Below, piece by piece: positions 4,795 through 5,092 of a DNA stretch of 5,092 nucleotides (its first letter is position 1; every line of letters begins with the position of its first letter). Below the pieces are notes generated by a model. The model was given only the letters and a program-made list of their open reading frames with translations, was not told the DNA's origin and made no database searches. The DNA is from an uncultured bacterium (GTDB lineage: Bacteria > Cyanobacteriota > Vampirovibrionia > Gastranaerophilales > Gastranaerophilaceae): NCBI GenBank assembly GCA_900554095.1, contig USGC01000139.1:1-5092 (forward strand), read 5' to 3'. The translations under genes were made by a program, and so were the position numbers.

Positions 4795-5092
4795 TTAAGA
4801 AATGCCGTGCCTTGAAAAACCGTAGCCTGCGCAGTATGCCAGCATTGCAAGCCTGACTTTATTCGCATACGCCCTTTTATAACCATACTTTCCGTCCTTC
4901 ATCCAGAAGGCGCTGAACGAGCGGATTATCTTTGTTCCGTCGGCACGGCGCAGCTCAGCTCTTTCAAGCGGCGGAGGGCACTCGGAACACACTCCTTCGG
5001 CAGGCAGATATCCGTCGCCGCTCATAGCGAGCAGCCTCGCCTCCTCCAAAGAGCGTGCAAAAACAAAACGGCTCTCTATGCCCAGAACTTCG
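4795..5092 (-). CDS. C-terminal fragment, possible LysR-type regulator effector domain
   Basis: The reading frame is open to the window edge, so only the last 98 residues are visible. A TTG codon at 5049 could look like a start (GGAGGAG follows it rather than precedes it), but the frame continues upstream without a stop, so I treat the gene as cut by the window. The fragment begins EVLGIESRFVFARSLEEARL, then LAMSGDGYLPAEG (21-33) and SAFWMKDGKYGYKRAYANKV (60-79). The pattern of a conserved Ser-x-Glu-Glu-Ala helix, a (A/S)G-x-G-(F/Y)-LP turn and a final strand with a (A/S)FW-x-K-D segment fits the end of LysR-type substrate-binding domains in Clostridia. If so, it is a cytoplasmic transcription factor whose DNA-binding N-terminus lies outside the window. 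Strongly GC-rich (62% in line 4921-4980), unlike the operon to its left. The assignment is tentative. Confidence 0.5.
   Translation of the reverse strand, partial: EVLGIESRFVFARSLEEARLLAMSGDGYLPAEGVCSECPPPLERAELRRADGTKIIRSFSAFWMKDGKYGYKRAYANKVRLAMLAYCAGYGFSRHGIS

Noticed and set aside
1..5092. tRNA, rRNA, CRISPR array, transposase or integrase
   Set aside because: No cloverleaf-like tRNA signature, no regularly spaced repeat-spacer pattern and no transposase or recombinase motif was seen on either strand.

Overview
The window looks like a piece of a low-to-medium GC Firmicutes chromosome, probably a gut-type clostridium (Eubacteriales). The evidence is purine-rich Shine-Dalgarno sites, a near-consensus sigma-A promoter, hairpin-plus-T-run terminators, a Gly-Pro-Thr collagen-like peptide and protein styles typical of that group. 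Every gene I can support reads on the minus strand, so gene order runs from high to low coordinates.

Right edge (about 4735-5092): the 3' part of a gene cut by the window end, 98 residues, tentatively the C-terminal half of a LysR-type regulator's effector domain. It is GC-rich (62% in the line 4921-4980). Next comes a non-coding or marginally coding stretch (about 4400-4795). It holds a perfect 11-bp-stem hairpin terminator, a long-range imperfect stem and a second, weaker terminator-like hairpin. A 51-codon ORF (4242-4397) follows, ending in seven Gly-Pro-X triplets, with its own SD, a TATAAT box and a downstream terminator at 4181-4209.

Centre and left (347-4121): one three-gene operon. 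A promoter (TTGATT-17-TATAAT, 4093-4121) is overlapped by an inverted repeat that looks like an operator. It drives a KilA-N domain DNA-binding protein, then a RES-domain protein (putative NAD+-consuming enzyme/toxin), then an unrecognised helical protein of about 550 residues with a C-terminal coiled coil. The genes are 10 nt apart and then overlap by 1 nt. A good intrinsic terminator lies 40 nt past the last stop. The last two genes are clearly AT-richer (about 32-33% GC in sampled lines) than the KilA-N gene (45%) or the right-edge gene (62%), which suggests acquired accessory DNA.

Left edge (1-346): no gene. It contains the operon terminator, a second related terminator-like sequence and a 17-bp direct repeat.

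The most interesting hypothesis is that KilA-N + RES + coiled-coil protein form an autoregulated conflict (toxin-antitoxin or phage-defence) module, with the RES protein as NAD+-depleting effector. The RES and KilA-N assignments rest on visible motifs. The idea that the three genes work together is inference from operon structure.
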